Positions 19,901-29,600 of a stretch of 64,000 bases of DNA are shown in pieces. The stretch is from an uncultured Mesonia sp. (GTDB lineage: Bacteria > Bacteroidota > Bacteroidia > Flavobacteriales > Flavobacteriaceae): assembly GCA_958296185.1 (NCBI GenBank), contig CATQIB010000001.1, positions 49,379 to 113,378 on the forward strand. Direction: 5' to 3'. The notes under the pieces are model-generated. The model worked only from the letters and a program-made list of their open reading frames with translations, did no database searches and was not told the origin of the DNA. Both the position numbers and the translations under genes were made by a program. How positions within the stretch are numbered: the first letter of the stretch is position 1; each line of letters starts with the position of its first letter.

Positions 19901-21065
19901 GTATGTCACATCAACTGGACCATCTAATTCCTGCTACGCACGACTGTTGTTATTTATGAATGAGAATGAAGAACAAAGTTATTATACGAACGTTGTACAC
20001 GGAGAGAGACAGTACACAAAGGGACAGTGGGTGTATTATGAGGAAGAAGTAGATGTCCCTGCTAATATTGATAAGATTAACTTGCGGATAGACCTCGGAA
20101 GGAACACGTCTGGGAATTTTTCAGCTTGGTTTGATGATCTTAAAATTGAGCGAATATTAAAACAAAAACCTACAAAAATTTTAAAAGAGAATAATTACTA
20201 TCCTTTTGGACTTGAACATAAAGGGTACAATAATGTCGTGAACGGTACTGAAAACAATTATTTTAACTACAATGGTAAGGAGCTGAATGAAAGTCTTGAT
20301 CTGAATATGGTCGAGATGGACTGGAGACAATATGACCCAGCTATTGCAAGGTTCAATGTTGTTGACCCGTTGGCCGATTTCGCTAACCAGGTTGATAAAT
20401 CACCATATTCATTTGGTTGGAATAACCCAATTTTATATAGCGACCCATCAGGTCTATGCCCTGAATGCCCTAACCCATCCGACTATAATGAAGGGGATAC
20501 TTATGAAATTAATGGAGAAGTCTACGTAATTGATAGCACTGGACAATGGTCGAGGCAAGGAGGTGAGTTGGAGGCTTCTATCATTACCGCCCCCGCTGCT
20601 TCTAGTGATGATGAATCAGAGCTCACTACAGGTATGATGCCATCTTCATCTTATGATTATTCCAGTGAAGTTATACCTGGAAAACAGGATCAGGATATAA
20701 ATTTCATTTTAAATGGTTATGAACCGGGTATGGACACTATGCTTCATAGATTAGTGGCTATTTTGGATAGGGATTATAATGCAGATACTAACTCACAGGA
20801 AATGGTTGAAGTTTTGACTTTGACTACACCTTTTAAGGTCAAAGGAAAAAGCATTAATAGCAGTGTAACTATACCAAAAAAATTTAAAAAAACTAAAGAA
20901 TTTGGTAGGCAACATGGACAAGAAGTCTATAAATACAAAAATAAATATTATTCTCCTGATGTAGATTCACATAACGGCGGAACTTGGAAAGTCTTTGAAA
21001 AGAAAGGTGGCAAATTGGTTAGAATTGGAACAGCAGATGAAAATTTAAAAATCTTTAAAAAATGA
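16971..21065 (+). CDS. DUF6443/RHS-repeat core protein B1 with C-terminal putative toxin domain (cassette 1)
   Basis: Signal peptide; DUF6443-like 'EKVAYYDGLGRLKQTARKSGKDGDRVVIIPVEYDEYGRQTKEYMPY'; RHS-core 'YQYKDHLGNVRL...NYYPFGLEHKGYNNVVNG...DPAIARFNVVDPLADFANQVDKSPYSFGWNNPILYSDPSGL'; variable C-terminus. Confidence 0.9.
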   Translation: MKKNIFFILLLLSIHFISKAQSSTENYIHTKTYKVETTNGNVSSDNILEKVAYYDGLGRLKQTARKSGKDGDRVVIIPVEYDEYGRQTKEYMPYSKYRMSSTALDFESNNLVISESENYYTSQYPNELNSNSPNVYSEKSYEKSPLSRVLEQGAPGKSWELTSSNADHSIKYAYETNIENEVIYFKVNFNDPNNTEKPSLIREGFYIENQLFKQVTKDENWQPNQIFPNDHTTQEFTNKEGHLILKRTFNKGIAHDTHYIYDDYGNLTYVLPPDSYTTEVHNELIYIYHYDTKNRLIEKKIPGKGWEFIVYDNRDNPVLTQDAKLRSVNDWLFTKYDKLERIIYTGKHHYLPKDTLYESQARIELQSLLNSESFSNRESRITNSLPIDGPSSFYYTNNHYPTSNIEIYTVNYYDKYLNVSDTNGNIFSIPNTVENQLVNHESSGLQTTNVGLKLINKTRVLGTNDFITTFNAFDRKARLIYKAIDNPFLQTQDEYKIKLDFIGNEQYTIHTHNRSGKSPIVITDEFNYDYENRRVSHFQKGLHSLISSKEKIYRNVYGKQGNLITKYIGGTFHNIKSASGQIIPNYHLQKIDYNYNIRGWLTGINETPLIEEDLFGFNLEYDKSSISQYNGNIGSTSWMTATDSPGMLSNSVLRRYTYRYDALNRLNSANYTATYMRAFLNEDYSLRDVTYDKRGNIINLSRIGKLHDSQGNPISSYHNDPNNFNYIDRLTYTYKPHSNTLRKVDETASSYDGYKENTSYIEDFSYDVNGNMIENKDKNITEITYNHLNQPQYVQFGPFTENGTDYLGAGIEYVYTATGEKIQKKVIKYKPDSRPFFNPIVDYVEGVIYENSNLKFINHPEGYAEPKNTFDYSLGFDYIYQYKDHLGNVRLNYKEDLTVNVENIEESVFYDNLDDSSGWDSEGALYGTFGNIVNDFGYSGNNSVRLKSIDQSVYAHSNTWVEIDNPQTTTYKFSGYMYVTSTGPSNSCYARLLLFMNENEEQSYYTNVVHGERQYTKGQWVYYEEEVDVPANIDKINLRIDLGRNTSGNFSAWFDDLKIERILKQKPTKILKENNYYPFGLEHKGYNNVVNGTENNYFNYNGKELNESLDLNMVEMDWRQYDPAIARFNVVDPLADFANQVDKSPYSFGWNNPILYSDPSGLCPECPNPSDYNEGDTYEINGEVYVIDSTGQWSRQGGELEASIITAPAASSDDESELTTGMMPSSSYDYSSEVIPGKQDQDINFILNGYEPGMDTMLHRLVAILDRDYNADTNSQEMVEVLTLTTPFKVKGKSINSSVTIPKKFKKTKEFGRQHGQEVYKYKNKYYSPDVDSHNGGTWKVFEKKGGKLVRIGTADENLKIFKK

Positions 21066-21547
21066 TAGAACCTAATGAAATAGATCTAAAGTTAAAAGAA
21101 ACTTTTGGTTTAAAAAATTTTTTATCTTTAACTAATTTAGACAAGAGGAACAGGGTTGAATTAGGTCAGGATTATGACGGAAGCAAAAGAATTAAAGTAG
21201 CAGTAACTAAAGCTATTGAAGAACTAAATTCATGCTTTAAAGGGGAGAACTTATGGTTGAGAGTTATTTTGTGGGATAAGACTGATGAAAAAGACTTATT
21301 GAATCCGGTTTTGGAATCTATAAAGGAAAACTTGAAATATAGCTTGATTGAAGACAATAGCTTTATACTGTATTATTTTTTTGATATTTTTGATATTGAC
21401 AAAATAATTACATTAGTTAAATCAAGCATTTATTATGATTTAGGTATAGAGCCTTCTATCAATATTACGTGTTTTTATTTTAATTTAGAAACACAAATTT
21501 TAGTAAATATATATGATGATCGGGGAATGGATATTGTGGAGATATAG
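21062..21547 (+). CDS. Putative immunity protein (DUF3885-like)
   Basis: 161 aa, overlaps stop codon of the toxin-bearing B1 gene; 'LWLRVILWDKTDE' and 'VNIYDDRGMDIVEI' resemble DUF3885 from memory. Confidence 0.65.
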   Translation: MIEPNEIDLKLKETFGLKNFLSLTNLDKRNRVELGQDYDGSKRIKVAVTKAIEELNSCFKGENLWLRVILWDKTDEKDLLNPVLESIKENLKYSLIEDNSFILYYFFDIFDIDKIITLVKSSIYYDLGIEPSINITCFYFNLETQILVNIYDDRGMDIVEI

Positions 21548-21699
21548 CAAATAGTTTTGTTAAATCTTATCCTAATGTTGAGATATAATTGCAAAACTTC
21601 TTAAAAGTATTTTTTTAAATTATATAATAAGTGATGTAGCAAACGGGCTCTTTGCTAAAGCATCTTTTCTTAGTGTGTGAAAATCATTAAGCTAACAAA

Positions 21700-21840
21700 A
21701 TAAAACTTCTTATAAAGCCCTCCTACTTTCGTGCTTTGAAACAATAAAAACTCCTTAGAAGTTATAAAATAAGACTTTTGTATCTTTATGTGTATTAAAC
21801 TGGTGCCGTTTATTTGCAATTATGGATTGTAAGAATTGTA
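21700..21840 (+). mobile_element. IS1-family 5'-end remnant (copy a)
   Basis: GTTATAAAATAAGACTT...TATTTGCAATTATGGATTGTAAGAATTGTA matches the 5' end of the second remnant at 22.4 kb; only ~9 codons of the InsA-like ORF remain. Confidence 0.6.
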
Positions 21841-21841
21841 A

Positions 21842-22078
21842 GGGAGAGTTACAAACGTAACTAAATCTCAAAGTACAATTTGGAAAAAATTTCAAAGTGC
21901 CAATGTAAATGGAAGAAAGATGTCAGGAAAAGGAAAAAAAAGGAAATATTATGAATGGGATCATACACATAATGATATAGAGGTTTATAATTTTCGTGGG
22001 ATTCATTTAGGTTCAATGAATCCTCAATCTGGTAAGATGTACAAGCCTGCTGTAGATGGAAGAACAATTGATCTTTAA
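21842..22078 (+). pseudogene. Orphan toxin tip: colicin E3/cloacin-like ribonuclease C-terminal domain, truncated at its 5' end
   Basis: In-frame VTKSQSTIWKKFQSANVNGRKMSGKGKKRKYYEWDHTHNDIEVYNFRGIHLGSMNPQSGKMYKPAVDGRTIDL*, matching the E3-type 'YYEWD..HGD.E.Y...G.HLGS.DP.TG' signature; 5' end abuts an IS1-type remnant. Confidence 0.7.
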
Positions 22079-22089
22079 AAAGTTTTAAT

Positions 22090-22371
22090 ATGAAACATTG
22101 TTGCAATAAAATGAATTTTTTCATAAAGGAAAGTAAGTTAGCAATAGGGTATAATGCTAAGTTCAGGGAATATTTTATTGACTTAAAAAATACCGATGGG
22201 AAACAGTTAATATGCTTTTGTCCTTGGTGTGGCTCTGCTTTACCTGAAAGCTTATTGGATCTGTGGTTCGATATATTAGAAAAACAACACAATATCGACG
22301 ACCCTCTACATGATAGAGATAAAATTCCAGATGATTATAAAACTGACACTTGGTGGAAAGCATTAAACTAA
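22090..22371 (+). CDS. Putative immunity protein, DUF6980-like (Cys-rich)
   Basis: 93 aa 'MKHCCNKMNFF...LICFCPWCGSALPESLLDLWFDILEK...IPDDYKTDTWW', directly follows the E3-like toxin tip. Confidence 0.7.
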   Translation: MKHCCNKMNFFIKESKLAIGYNAKFREYFIDLKNTDGKQLICFCPWCGSALPESLLDLWFDILEKQHNIDDPLHDRDKIPDDYKTDTWWKALN

Positions 22372-22409
22372 TCCAAAACCTTACCTTTAGTACTTGCAAA
22401 TTATAAAGG

Positions 22410-22940
22410 TTTGCTAGAGGTTATAAAATAAGACTTCCATATCCCTATGTGCAGTAAACGGGTGCTTGCCTATATTTGCAATTATGGATTGTAAAAATTG
22501 TAGTAGTCCCAATTGTATCAAAAAGGGAAGACGAAATGGGAGACAACGCTATTTTTGTAAAAACTGTAATTTTAATTTCAGTTAGATTATAGTTATAATG
22601 CCTATAAGCCGCAAACGAATATATTAATAAAAGACTTATTAAAAGAAGGCTGTGGAGTAAGGAGTATTTCCCGAATTATGAATATTTCCAGAAAAACTGT
22701 CCTTTCTAGAATGCTGAAAATAAGTAAACAAGCCAAAACTCCCTATTTCAATACGCTAGAGTGTAAGTTTGAAGTTGATGAGATGTGGACATACATAAAA
22801 CGAAAAAAAGATTTCACTTGGATTACTTATGTAATAGAGAGAGAATCAAAAACAGTAATTGATTTTTTTATCGGTCGTAAATTAAAGGATAATATAAAGT
22901 CCTTGATTAACAAGGTAGTTATTTTCTTAAAGAAAACCTC
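22410..22940 (+). mobile_element. IS1-family transposase 5' part (copy b, truncated)
   Basis: InsA-like Zn-finger MDCKNCSSPNCIKKGRRNGRQRYFCKNCNFNFS* (22484-22585), then a frame with 'INISRKTVLSRML...ECKFEVDEMWTYIKRKKDFTWITYVIERESKTVIDFFIGRKLKDNIKSLINKV' ending abruptly. Confidence 0.75.
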
Positions 22941-22995
22941 CTCAGTCTTAAATTTTTATTTTAGGTTTGTACAATACTTACATTACTATTTCTGT

Positions 22996-25900
22996 ATGAA
23001 ATTAAAACAAATTATGCCTATAATGTTTTTATTGGCAGCTTTTTTTTCTAAAAAATCATATTGTCAAATCCAGTTACAGAATGATAAACCCGAATTTGAA
23101 AAAGTGGTTTACCCTTCACCTACTGTTCAGGCTTTAGATGCTTTTAGTGAAGTTCCGGTAAATCATTACACAGGTGTTCCAGATATTAATATCCCGTTTT
23201 TTAATGTTAAAACCTTAAATAATAAAAAGGCCTTAAATTTGAATTTAAGGTATCACCCTTCTAATGTGAAAGTTGAACAAATACCAGGTTGGGAAGGTTT
23301 AGGTTGGTCATTATCTGGCTTAGGAGCAATTTATAAGAATATAAACGGTATTGATGATGAGAGTTATGTAGATGGTGGTGTTTATAACGCAAACAATCCA
23401 TTTGATAGTGAGTTCTTTGATTATAACGAGAATTTCATTTCTAGTACTTTAGGAATGAACGATGAAGAAATATATGACAGAAATTTTTTTCTGTATAATG
23501 CGGGTGTAAAGCATAAATTTGATACTAGTTACGATCTATACAACTTAAATTATGGAAATTTACAGGCAAAATTCTATGTAAAAAAATTAAATAACAATTA
23601 TTTAGTAAAACCATTGTTTTTAGATCAAGTTTTAGATATAAATGTATTGTCTGATACTTATGTTAATGGGAAGTTATATATAAAGGGTTTTGAAATTATT
23701 GACTCAAATGGCTTTAAATATTTGTTCGATGAAAAAGAAGAGGTTTTTATTTCCTCTGAAACCTATAGCTACACTGATGTAGAATCACGAAATATAGATC
23801 ATAGAAGTAACGTAAATGCTTTTTGGATTCGACAGATAAAAGGGCCTAACGATAATATTCTAATATCATTCGATTATGATATCATTAAAGAAGAGTATGC
23901 TAAAAGCAATGTTTCAAAATACAATGCTTTTCAAAATTTTATGAATCCTTGGTCCGATCCAAAGTATAATTCTCCACCTCGTCCAGGTAATAGTCTGCCG
24001 CGTCCGATTAATAGACCTTTGGGATTGAAACCTAATATGATTGCAAATTTTCTTTATTATACCGTCGATTCGAAAAAAATAAGTCATATAGACATAAAGG
24101 GGGTTGGTGATGTATATATTAATTCAGAGGTGGGAAGACTAGATTTTAAGAATCCTAATGAGGCATCTAAATTATCTGAAATAATCATAAAAAATAAAGA
24201 TAGCGTTACAATAAAAAAGATAAAGTTTAACCATAGTTATAGAAGTCAAGCTGACCGTTTGGTTTTAAATAGTATTGATTTTGTTAATCCCGCTGGTCAA
24301 ACCGAGAAAAGCTACAGTTTTTTTTATAAAAATATAGATCAACTGCCGATTTTTGACTCCAAGGAAAAAGATATTTGGGGATACTATAATGGACCCAACC
24401 TAACTAATACTCCTCACACTTATACACCCAATGAGAACTTTACAGATATCGGGTTGCTTAATAAAATGATAATACCCTCAGGAGGTGCATATGTTTTTGA
24501 TTTTGAAAGTAATGCGTATGCATATGTCAATGATGATTTACAGGAGGATTTTCCTAATAAGAATAACGAGCAACTTGTCTCAAAAAAAGATACATACATC
24601 GGTTATCAAGATGAGGGGGGCCAGATGAAAAATATAATCTATATCAGCAACGATCAGGAAGTTAAATTTATTTTAAAAGCTTTAAGTTACAACACTAGTT
24701 TCCCAGAAGATAAAGCGTTTTGGGATTTTGATATAAAACCCGTGATAATTGATGAGTCTCAGGTAAATATCAATAATTATTTGCCAGGAAATTTTCAATT
24801 GACACAAATAGACAAAGATTACCTTATAGATGACCTATATAATTCTGCTACCCAAAATGGTAGACCATCTTATCGAATTAATGCAGGGGACTTTCAGGAT
24901 TATTTAAATATCAATAACTATATTAAGACATTTTTATTAAGAAAAGGCTTCTATATAATTGATTTCAAAACCTCAGATGTAAACCCTATAGCTAATAATT
25001 CTGTTACCTATGAATTAGAATATGATTTTTATCATCATACAAATGAATATAAATATATACCTGGTGGTGGAAATCGGATAAAATCTATCGGCTATTTTAG
25101 TGACGGAAATATATCTTCTTCATTTTTTGAAGATAGAAATAACTATCCCATTTCTAATAAACCTGATATCGAAATTAATTATGATTATCAATTATTCGAT
25201 GCCGAAAGTACCTCTAGTGGATCAATAATATCCCTACCAAAGGCAAATTACTATTTAAATCATAATTTCTTAGTAAAAAAAACTGCACCAGATGGTCGAG
25301 AGTTTTTTAATCCATACAGTGTGTCCTATATTGTTGAAAACGATTATAATGTTTTAGAAGGTATCCAAACACAAGGAAATTATGTGGGTTATAAAAATGT
25401 AAAAGTTAACAAGATTGAAGCAAATGTGACAATTGAGAACTTTTTTGATATAATCATAGAGAAATATGAAAATGGAGAGTCCAGATACACTTATAGTTCA
25501 CCTATGGATATACCTTTTACGAGAGACAGTGATTTTCCTTTCGTTGAGCAACCTTATCCACATTATAGAAATGGTAATCTTTTAAAGGTTTCAAACTTTG
25601 ATGCCAAAGGAAAACTTTTAAAAGTCAAGATAACCTTTATAATTATGAAGAAAATCAAAGAGTTTATGGTATTAAAACTTTTTTGCCCAATGGAGGATGC
25701 CCATGGTTTTTTTTGAATGGCTTTTCTTCAGATCCCGCTCCCTCATATTTTTGTAATTATCCTTATATCCCATATGTTATAGATTACCGAGCATTAAAGT
25801 ATACTTATGGTAGATCTGATCTGATCTTTAGAAAATCTACCAACTACTATTATGACAAAAACGAAAACCTCGCTGGCACCGTTGAGACTAGGGAGGAATT

Positions 25901-26654
25901 CGACTACGAGCCGTTTAACTATCAGCTAAGAGAACACCGAACTTACTTAAATGATAATAGCCAAGAGCAAGAGTTTATAAAAGTGTATAAATATCCTTAT
26001 AATCTTTTAAGCAATACTGATGGCCAGGGCCTCTACAACAAGCATCGCCTTAATGAGGTATTGGAAGAATATCTGTACAAGGACGGAAAACTTTTATCGG
26101 TACGCAGGAACGAATACTCTGAATTCCCTGTAGGCTCTGGTAATTGGTTTTTAAGTAAAGTGAAAACAGGCAAGTTCTCGGGGAACACCTTAGGCCTCAC
26201 TAAGCAACAGATCCAACAGCAACTGGAGGACAGACTGGAGTACGTGGAATACGATGACCGTGGAAACCCACTGGAGCTTCGCAAAGCGGAAGGACTGCCG
26301 GTAAGCTATATTTGGGGCTACAGCCAAGCCTATCCCGTGGCAAAGATAGAGGGAGCCTCCTTGGGAGAGGTGAAAACGGCATTGGGCATCAACCCTTCAC
26401 AGCCCATAGACCTTGGAGCTTCGGGGCTCACACCCTCACAGGAAAGCGCTTTGCGAAACAATCTGACTGGGGCCCTGATCACCACCTATGATTACAAGCC
26501 CTTGGTAGGTATCACCAAGATTACTGATCCAAGAGGTAAAAAGACTACCTATCATTATGGTAGTTTTAACCGTTTAAAAGAAATCAGGGATGAAAATGGC
26601 AACATCATCGAGGATTACGATTACAATTACCGACCAACAACAATTACCCCCTAA
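22996..26654 (+). CDS. YD/RHS-repeat shell protein A2 (cassette 2), interrupted by a -1 frame change near 25623
   Basis: Own ATG and signal peptide at 22996 (MKLKQIMPIMFLLAAFFSKKSYCQ); the two ORF-track pieces 22678-25716 and 25683-26654 join in the -1 frame to match paralog A3 (44709-48392). Confidence 0.8.
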
Positions 26655-26664
26655 TCAACCAAAG

Positions 26665-29600
26665 ATGAAAAGAACTCTATTTATACCTACAGTGTTGCTA
26701 AGTTTAATTGGTTACGGTCAATCCCTGCCAACCGATTCGGAGAACTACGTACACACCAGAACCTATAAAGTAGAAACCACCACAGGAAATGTAAGCCCTG
26801 ATGAAGTCTTGGAAAATGTCAGTTATTTTGATGGTTTAGGTAGGTTGAAACAAACCGTTGTAAGGGGAGGCAAAGATGGGGACAAAGTAATTATCACTCC
26901 TGTTGTATATGACAGTTATGGTCGGCAGACAAAAGAATACCTGCCTTATGTAAAGCATAGGCCTACCACTACGCTCCTGGGTTATGAGAACAACGATGTG
27001 GTAATCCCCGAACTGGAGACGTATTATATCAACCAGTACCCCAATGAGATTAACCAGACTTCTCCCAACCCATACAGTGAAAAGGTTTTTGAACTATCTC
27101 CACTGAACAGGGTTATGGAACAGGGAGCCCCGGGAACATCTTGGAAGGCAGATGGTGCAAGTGATAATGACCACACCATCAAATTCGGTTACCAGACCAA
27201 CCAATTTGAAGAAGTTGCCTATTTCAAGATGGTTTTTCCCGATCCGCAAAATACCGAAGAACCGAAACTCTTTAGGGACGGTTATTATGCTACGGCACAG
27301 CTCTACAAACAGATTACCAAAGATGAAAACTGGCAACCCAACCAACTATACCCCAATGACCATACTACGCAGGAGTTTACCAACAAGTTGGGACAGGTGG
27401 TGCTCAAACGCACCTTTAATGAAGGTCAAAACCACGATACCTATTACGTCTATGACGATTATGGCAACCTGACCTATGTGCTTCCCCCGGGAAGCTTTTC
27501 AACAACAGATGATGTAATTGTTTATTCAAGACCAGAAGGAGCAATCAACTATCCTTGGACAAGGCTGGTAGAAGTTGATGAAGGATTGGCCGCGGAATAC
27601 GAACACCTTTTGGAGGATTATGACAACGAACAGATCTTGAACGTTGACCTATCTGCTGAATATGGAGGCCAGGGAGGTTTCAGCATTAGCCCTTCGAGCA
27701 ACGGGGAGGAGCTGATTTTCAATATCAACTTTACGGCAACAGAAGCTTTTGCGCTCCAGCAAGGACAATTGGTTTCTTTGGAAGAATTCGGAATATTCAA
27801 CAATACAGAATTAGGCAGGCTCGAAGGAGAGGGCTACAACTATATTTTCACGATTTCGGAAAATAATATCTTAATTAGAGGGGATGGTAAAGTTAACAAT
27901 ATCAACAAGGTTTTCTCTAGCGGGGCAACGTTGGCCTACAGTAAAAATTACCCTTGGGTGGATTATATGAATGTTGAACCAGAGTATGTCGATCAATATT
28001 ATACCGCTTTGGAAGGCTATGAGAATGAAGATATTTTAACGGCTATTGTTCCCAATGAGTATAATGGTCTAGGAGGTTTGAACATCAGTGTAAGTGAAGA
28101 CGATATTGTCACTTTAACGCTTAACAGTAGTTATACGGGTAGCTTTTCGTTAAGAACAGGAGTTGTTATCCCTTTAGAACTAGGTAGAAGTATTGAAGAT
28201 AGGATTTTGGGCACCATTGAAGGGGAAGGTTATGAGTATGTGTTCAGTATTTATGAAAACAACCTTCGCATAGAGGGGGAAGGTGTATTGGTTGGCCATA
28301 GTTATGTTTGGCAGGTTTCAAACCCAATGACCGTATCGCAGACAGATATCTATGACGAACTGATCTATATCTACCACTACGACCATAGGAACAGGCTTAT
28401 CGAGAAGAAAATACCCGGCAAGGGCTGGGAACATATGGTTTACGACAACCAGGATATGCCAGTACTTACCCAGGATGCCAATCTAAGGAGTACCAACGAT
28501 TGGCTGTTCACCAAATATGACAGGTTGGGAAGGGTGGCCTATACCGGAAGCCACCATTACGTTCCGAGCTCAGGCTCTACCGATGAGAACAAGGGCAGGA
28601 AAGAACTACAGGATATACTTGACAACGAAAACTTTACGGACAGGGAAGAAAGAACCACAACGGCAAACACTGTAGCAGGGGCAGGTTCTTTTTATTATAC
28701 CAATACACACTACCCTACTGCCAGTATCGATATCTATACGATTAACTATTACGATAGCTACCTTAACACTGGTGACCCCAATGGCAACATCTTTAGCGTT
28801 CCCACTACGGTAGAGGGTCAGTCCGTCACAACGGCTACACAGGGTTTACCTACGGTCTCCAAGGTAAGGGTCTTGGAGAGCAATCCGCCTCAGTTTATCA
28901 CTGTCCTAACGGCCTATGAGGAAAAGCGTTTGACAGCGGTTTATACCGCTACGGACAATCCTTATCTCGGGACACAGGATGAGATAAAGACCAAGCTGGA
29001 TGAAAATTTTATAGGTAAAGTCAAGTATACAAAGCACGGGCATTCAAAACAAGGAAAAAGCCCTATTACCGTTACGGATAGTTACACCTATGATTATGAG
29101 GGAAAACTAATAGAGCATACCCAAACAGGGCTCCACTCTACTTTGAGCAAGGAAAGATTGGTGCTTAACCACTACGATGAACTGGGGCAATTGACAAATA
29201 AAAAAGTTGGGGGAACCGCTCCGGTACTGTCACAGACAGTGGATGAACTCCAACAAGTAGACTTTAAGTACAACATCAGGGGCTGGTTAAAGAATATAAA
29301 CGACCCTGCCAATCTAGCGAACGACCTGTTTGCCTTTGGTATTGGGTATGACTCGGGACAAAATGCCCTTTATAACGGGAATATCAGCAGTACCAGTTGG
29401 AAGACCGCCACACCTCCAACAGGGCCTGGGTCTTCACCGGTTCCAGCAGATAGAGGCTATAAATACACTTATGATGCTTTGAACCGTATAAAATCTGCGG
29501 ACTACAGTGCGAGCTATACCACAGCCCAGGGAAGTTCTCTGTTGCCAGAAAATTACACCTTGAGCAAAGTCAAATACGACAAAAGGGGGAATATCATAGA

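Noticed and set aside
22678-22995. ORF-track start of the 1012-aa ORF at 22678 as the true N-terminus of A2
   Set aside because: The first ~85 codons are IS1 transposase sequence that happens to be in frame; a signal-peptide-bearing ATG at 22996 aligns with paralog A3.
26590-26664. Start of B2 at 26590
   Set aside because: Overlaps the end of A2; ATG 26665 gives a normal signal peptide and matches the B1/B3 N-termini.
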